Shown here: positions 4,521 to 6,535 of the stretch, piece by piece
Numbering within the stretch: position 1 is the stretch's first letter
Layout: the number at the start of each line of letters is the position of its first letter
Assembly (NCBI GenBank): GCA_947568605.1
Contig: CANOPV010000051.1
Span: forward strand, 1 to 6,535
Length of the DNA stretch: 6,535 nucleotides
Reading direction: 5' to 3'
Source of the DNA: an uncultured Clostridium sp.
GTDB taxonomy: Bacteria > Bacillota > Clostridia > TANB77 > CAG-508
Translations under genes and position numbers: made by a program
Notes under the pieces: generated by a model
What the model saw: only the letters and a program-made list of their open reading frames with translations
Database searches by the model: none
Told to the model about the DNA's origin: nothing

Positions 4521-6302
4521 ATGGCAAGATATAGTGACGAATTAGTTGATGAAATTAGAAATAATAATAATATAGTAGATGTCATATCGCAATATGTTGT
4601 ATTAAAGAAAAAAGGCAGAAATTATTTTGGTTTATGCCCATTTCACAATGAAAAGTCTCCATCTTTTTCCGTATCACAAGAAAGACAAATATTTAACTGC
4701 TTTGGTTGTCATACAGGAGGAGATGTTATACGCTTTATCAGTAAAATAGAAAATGTTGATTTTAAAGAAGCAATAGAAATATTAGCAGATAGAGCAGGAA
4801 TAGCATTGCCAAAAACAAATACCGAAAGAGACGATAAAATAGAACAACTAAAATCAAAAGTATATGAAATAAATAAAATAGCAGCAGAATACTATCATCA
4901 AACTCTATATAATCCAATATCTAAAAATGCACAAGAATATGTAAAAAAAAGAAAACTAGACAATAAAACATTAAAAGCATTTATGATAGGATACTCACCT
5001 GAAAATGGAAATCTATATAACATATTAAAAGAAAAAGGCTTTACAGAAGAAGAAATGTTAGCATCTAGTTTAATAGGAAAAAACGAAAAAGGCAGATTTT
5101 ATGATAAATTTAGAGGAAGACTAATGTTTCCAATAAAAGATGTAAGAGAAAGAGTTATAGCATTTGGAGGAAGAGTATTAGACGATTCTAAACCAAAGTA
5201 CATAAATTCACCAGAAAATATAGTATACAGTAAAGGAAGACAATTATTTGGACTAAATGTAGCAAAAAAAAGTGGAAACAAAAAAATAATAATTGTTGAA
5301 GGTTATATGGATGCAGTTTCATTATACCAAAGAGGAATAGAAAATGTTGTAGCATCATTAGGTACAGCCCTAACAGAAGCGCAAGGAAGATTACTTGGAA
5401 AATACGCATCAGGAATAATAATCGGATACGATTCAGATGGAGCGGGACAAGCAGCAACTTTAAGAGGTTTAGACATATTACAAAACCTAGGTTATGATGT
5501 TAGAGTATTACAATTAGAAGGAGCAAAAGATCCAGATGAGTTTGTAATAAAATATGGTACAGGTAGATTTAATAAATATGTAGAAAATGCAATATCACTT
5601 GTAGAATTTAAAGTAAAAAATATAAAATTAAACTTAAATTTAGAAATTGCAGCAGATAAAATTAATTTTTTAAATGAAGTAAGCAATATTCTATGTAAGG
5701 TAAGAAATGAAATAGAAAGAGAAGTATATATAGATAAAATATCTAAAAACTATGATATAAAAAAAGAAGCATTATATGCACAAATTAATAAAAAATTATA
5801 TTCAAACAATCAAGGTTCAAAAGTATTAGAAAGACCAGCAATAAATAGAACGATTATAAAAAAAGAACAAACAGAAATATCTGAAAATATCATTAAAAAA
5901 GAAAATATGATTATTTCATTATTAATAGACTCAGACACAAAAATTATAGAAAAAATAAAATCTAATATATCTGTTGAAGACTTCAAATATGAAAAAAATA
6001 AAAAAATAGTTCAAAAATTGTATGATGAATATGAAAAAGGAAATATTACTAATGTTATAGATTTATTTGAAGATGAAGAAGTAATTAATCATATTACATA
6101 TATAATGACTTATGATTTTGATATATCAAATGAAGAAAAAGTTATAGATAATATAATAAATAGTTACAAAAAGGAAAAAATAATTGAAGAAAAAAATGAA
6201 ATATTAAATAAATTAGAAAATAAAGATTTAGAAAAAAGTCAAATTGAAGAATTAGAAAATAAATTAAGTGAAATTATTATAAAGTTAGCAAAGATGAAAT
6301 AA
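4521..6302 (+). CDS. dnaG: DNA primase DnaG
   Basis: DnaG makes the RNA primers for replication and works with the DnaB-type replicative helicase. The 593-residue protein has the full family layout. The N-terminal CHC2 zinc domain has ligands Cys39, His42, Cys60 and Cys63 (CPFH and CFGC). The catalytic core includes KFRGRLMFPI, AFGGRVL and PKYINSPE, conserved around the primer and template path. The TOPRIM fold has the catalytic Glu260 in VEGYMD, Asp304 and Asp306 in GYDSDGAG, and KDPDE at 336-340. The helical C-terminal region (from about 420) is the poorly conserved helicase-binding part and is Lys/Glu/Ile-rich. ATG 4521 has GAAAGG at 4506-4511 with a 9-base spacer. It is followed after 95 bases by the probable sigma factor gene, as in many Firmicutes. 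One CGC Arg codon (residue 71) occurs; there are no in-frame CGG codons. Phe-Gly junctions here (5163-5168, 5247-5252) are plain TTTGGA. Confidence 0.98.
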   Translation: MARYSDELVDEIRNNNNIVDVISQYVVLKKKGRNYFGLCPFHNEKSPSFSVSQERQIFNCFGCHTGGDVIRFISKIENVDFKEAIEILADRAGIALPKTNTERDDKIEQLKSKVYEINKIAAEYYHQTLYNPISKNAQEYVKKRKLDNKTLKAFMIGYSPENGNLYNILKEKGFTEEEMLASSLIGKNEKGRFYDKFRGRLMFPIKDVRERVIAFGGRVLDDSKPKYINSPENIVYSKGRQLFGLNVAKKSGNKKIIIVEGYMDAVSLYQRGIENVVASLGTALTEAQGRLLGKYASGIIIGYDSDGAGQAATLRGLDILQNLGYDVRVLQLEGAKDPDEFVIKYGTGRFNKYVENAISLVEFKVKNIKLNLNLEIAADKINFLNEVSNILCKVRNEIEREVYIDKISKNYDIKKEALYAQINKKLYSNNQGSKVLERPAINRTIIKKEQTEISENIIKKENMIISLLIDSDTKIIEKIKSNISVEDFKYEKNKKIVQKLYDEYEKGNITNVIDLFEDEEVINHITYIMTYDFDISNEEKVIDNIINSYKKEKIIEEKNEILNKLENKDLEKSQIEELENKLSEIIIKLAKMK

Positions 6303-6397
6303 GATTTTTAAACGATATGGGGGCACGTTTAAATAAAGAATTTTTAAATATGATGTCACTTGCCCTTTTAAATTTTGAAAGGATTGTGAATAAAAAA
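6303..6397 (+). promoter_or_regulatory. Structured leader between dnaG and the probable rpoD
   Basis: TTTAAACG (6307-6314) and CGTTTAAA (6326-6333) form a perfect 8-bp stem with an 11-base loop holding GGGGG. GGGCA (6321-6325) can instead pair with TGCCC (6361-6365). CCTTTT (6364-6369) can pair with GAAAGG (6377-6382), hiding the best Shine-Dalgarno-like sequence of the next gene. The last two share C6364-C6365 and exclude each other. The unusual run of G in an A+T-rich gap suggests a real RNA element; I do not recognise it. No clear terminator is present, so dnaG and the next gene may be co-transcribed. Confidence 0.35.
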
Positions 6398-6535
6398 ATG
6401 AGTAAGCAAAAAAAAGATAAACAAGAGTTAGAAGAAAAAAAGGAAGAAATAATAGAAGAAAAAATTGAAAAAAACGCAGAAGAAAAAACAGAAGAAAATA
6501 AAATAGATGAAAAAGCAAAAATTGAAGATATAGTT
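6398..6535 (+). CDS. rpoD: Probable primary sigma factor RpoD/SigA, N-terminus only (runs off window)
   Basis: The frame from ATG 6398 is open for 46 codons to the edge of the window. The product is a Lys/Glu-rich, low-complexity segment (MSKQKKDKQELEEKKEEI and on) with no recognisable domain yet. The call rests mainly on position: rpoD follows dnaG in most Firmicutes, and clostridial primary sigma factors often begin with a charged, variable region. The start is uncertain. GAAAGG (6377-6382) is 15 bases from ATG 6398 and only 3 from an in-frame GTG at 6386. The frame is also open back to 6302, with an ATG at 6317 that lacks a ribosome binding site. Another charged protein cannot be ruled out. 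Confidence 0.5.
   Translation, partial: MSKQKKDKQELEEKKEEIIEEKIEKNAEEKTEENKIDEKAKIEDIV

Noticed and set aside
6285..6518. Long minus-strand open frames, for example opposite the probable rpoD start, and others opposite recA, recX, dacF and dnaG
   Set aside because: They are rich in Leu, Phe and Ser, mirror Lys/Glu-rich genes on the plus strand, and have no ribosome binding site or family resemblance.

Overview
The window is a very A+T-rich, tightly packed, all-plus-strand chromosomal segment. It comes from a low-GC Gram-positive bacterium, most likely a clostridial lineage: AGA is almost the only Arg codon, Shine-Dalgarno sites are clear, and the gene order is typical of Firmicutes. YtfI, YtfJ and a DacF-like carboxypeptidase suggest a spore former or a descendant of one. 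No mobile element, CRISPR array, tRNA or rRNA is visible.

Layout: the 3' part of recA (1-506), recX (524-982), and scpA (969-1733, overlapping recX). Next come ytfI, a DUF2953 membrane protein (1771-2413), and ytfJ, a GerW-family protein (2367-2970, overlapping ytfI). A terminator-like hairpin whose 3' arm is also a Shine-Dalgarno sequence leads into a dacF-like D,D-carboxypeptidase gene (3034-4275). A 245-base gap holds a perfect consensus sigma-A promoter, a candidate short RNA or attenuator, a strong terminator and a cluster of TTACA repeats. It is followed by dnaG (4521-6302), a 95-base structured leader, and the start of a gene that is probably rpoD (6398 to the edge).

The most striking observation is that the adjacent genes ytfI and ytfJ are each interrupted by one extra base in an identical context, ATTTCGGA. 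In both, the zero frame reads TTT CGG, and the conserved protein resumes after a +1 shift with Phe-Gly (TTC GGA). These are the only two in-frame CGG codons I could find in about 2,000 codons; the seven other CGG trinucleotides all straddle codon boundaries. This fits +1 frameshifting at a codon that is unassigned or nearly untranslated in this genome, with tRNA-Phe slipping from UUU to UUC. Pseudogene decay or sequence error are the main alternatives.

A second theme is RNA structure over start sites. A 22-bp hairpin encloses the ytfI start codon, the dacF Shine-Dalgarno lies inside a terminator stem, and the rpoD leader can form competing pairings. As a unit, the window joins recombination (RecA, RecX), chromosome condensation (ScpA), spore or envelope functions (YtfI, YtfJ, DacF) and the start of the DnaG-sigma module.
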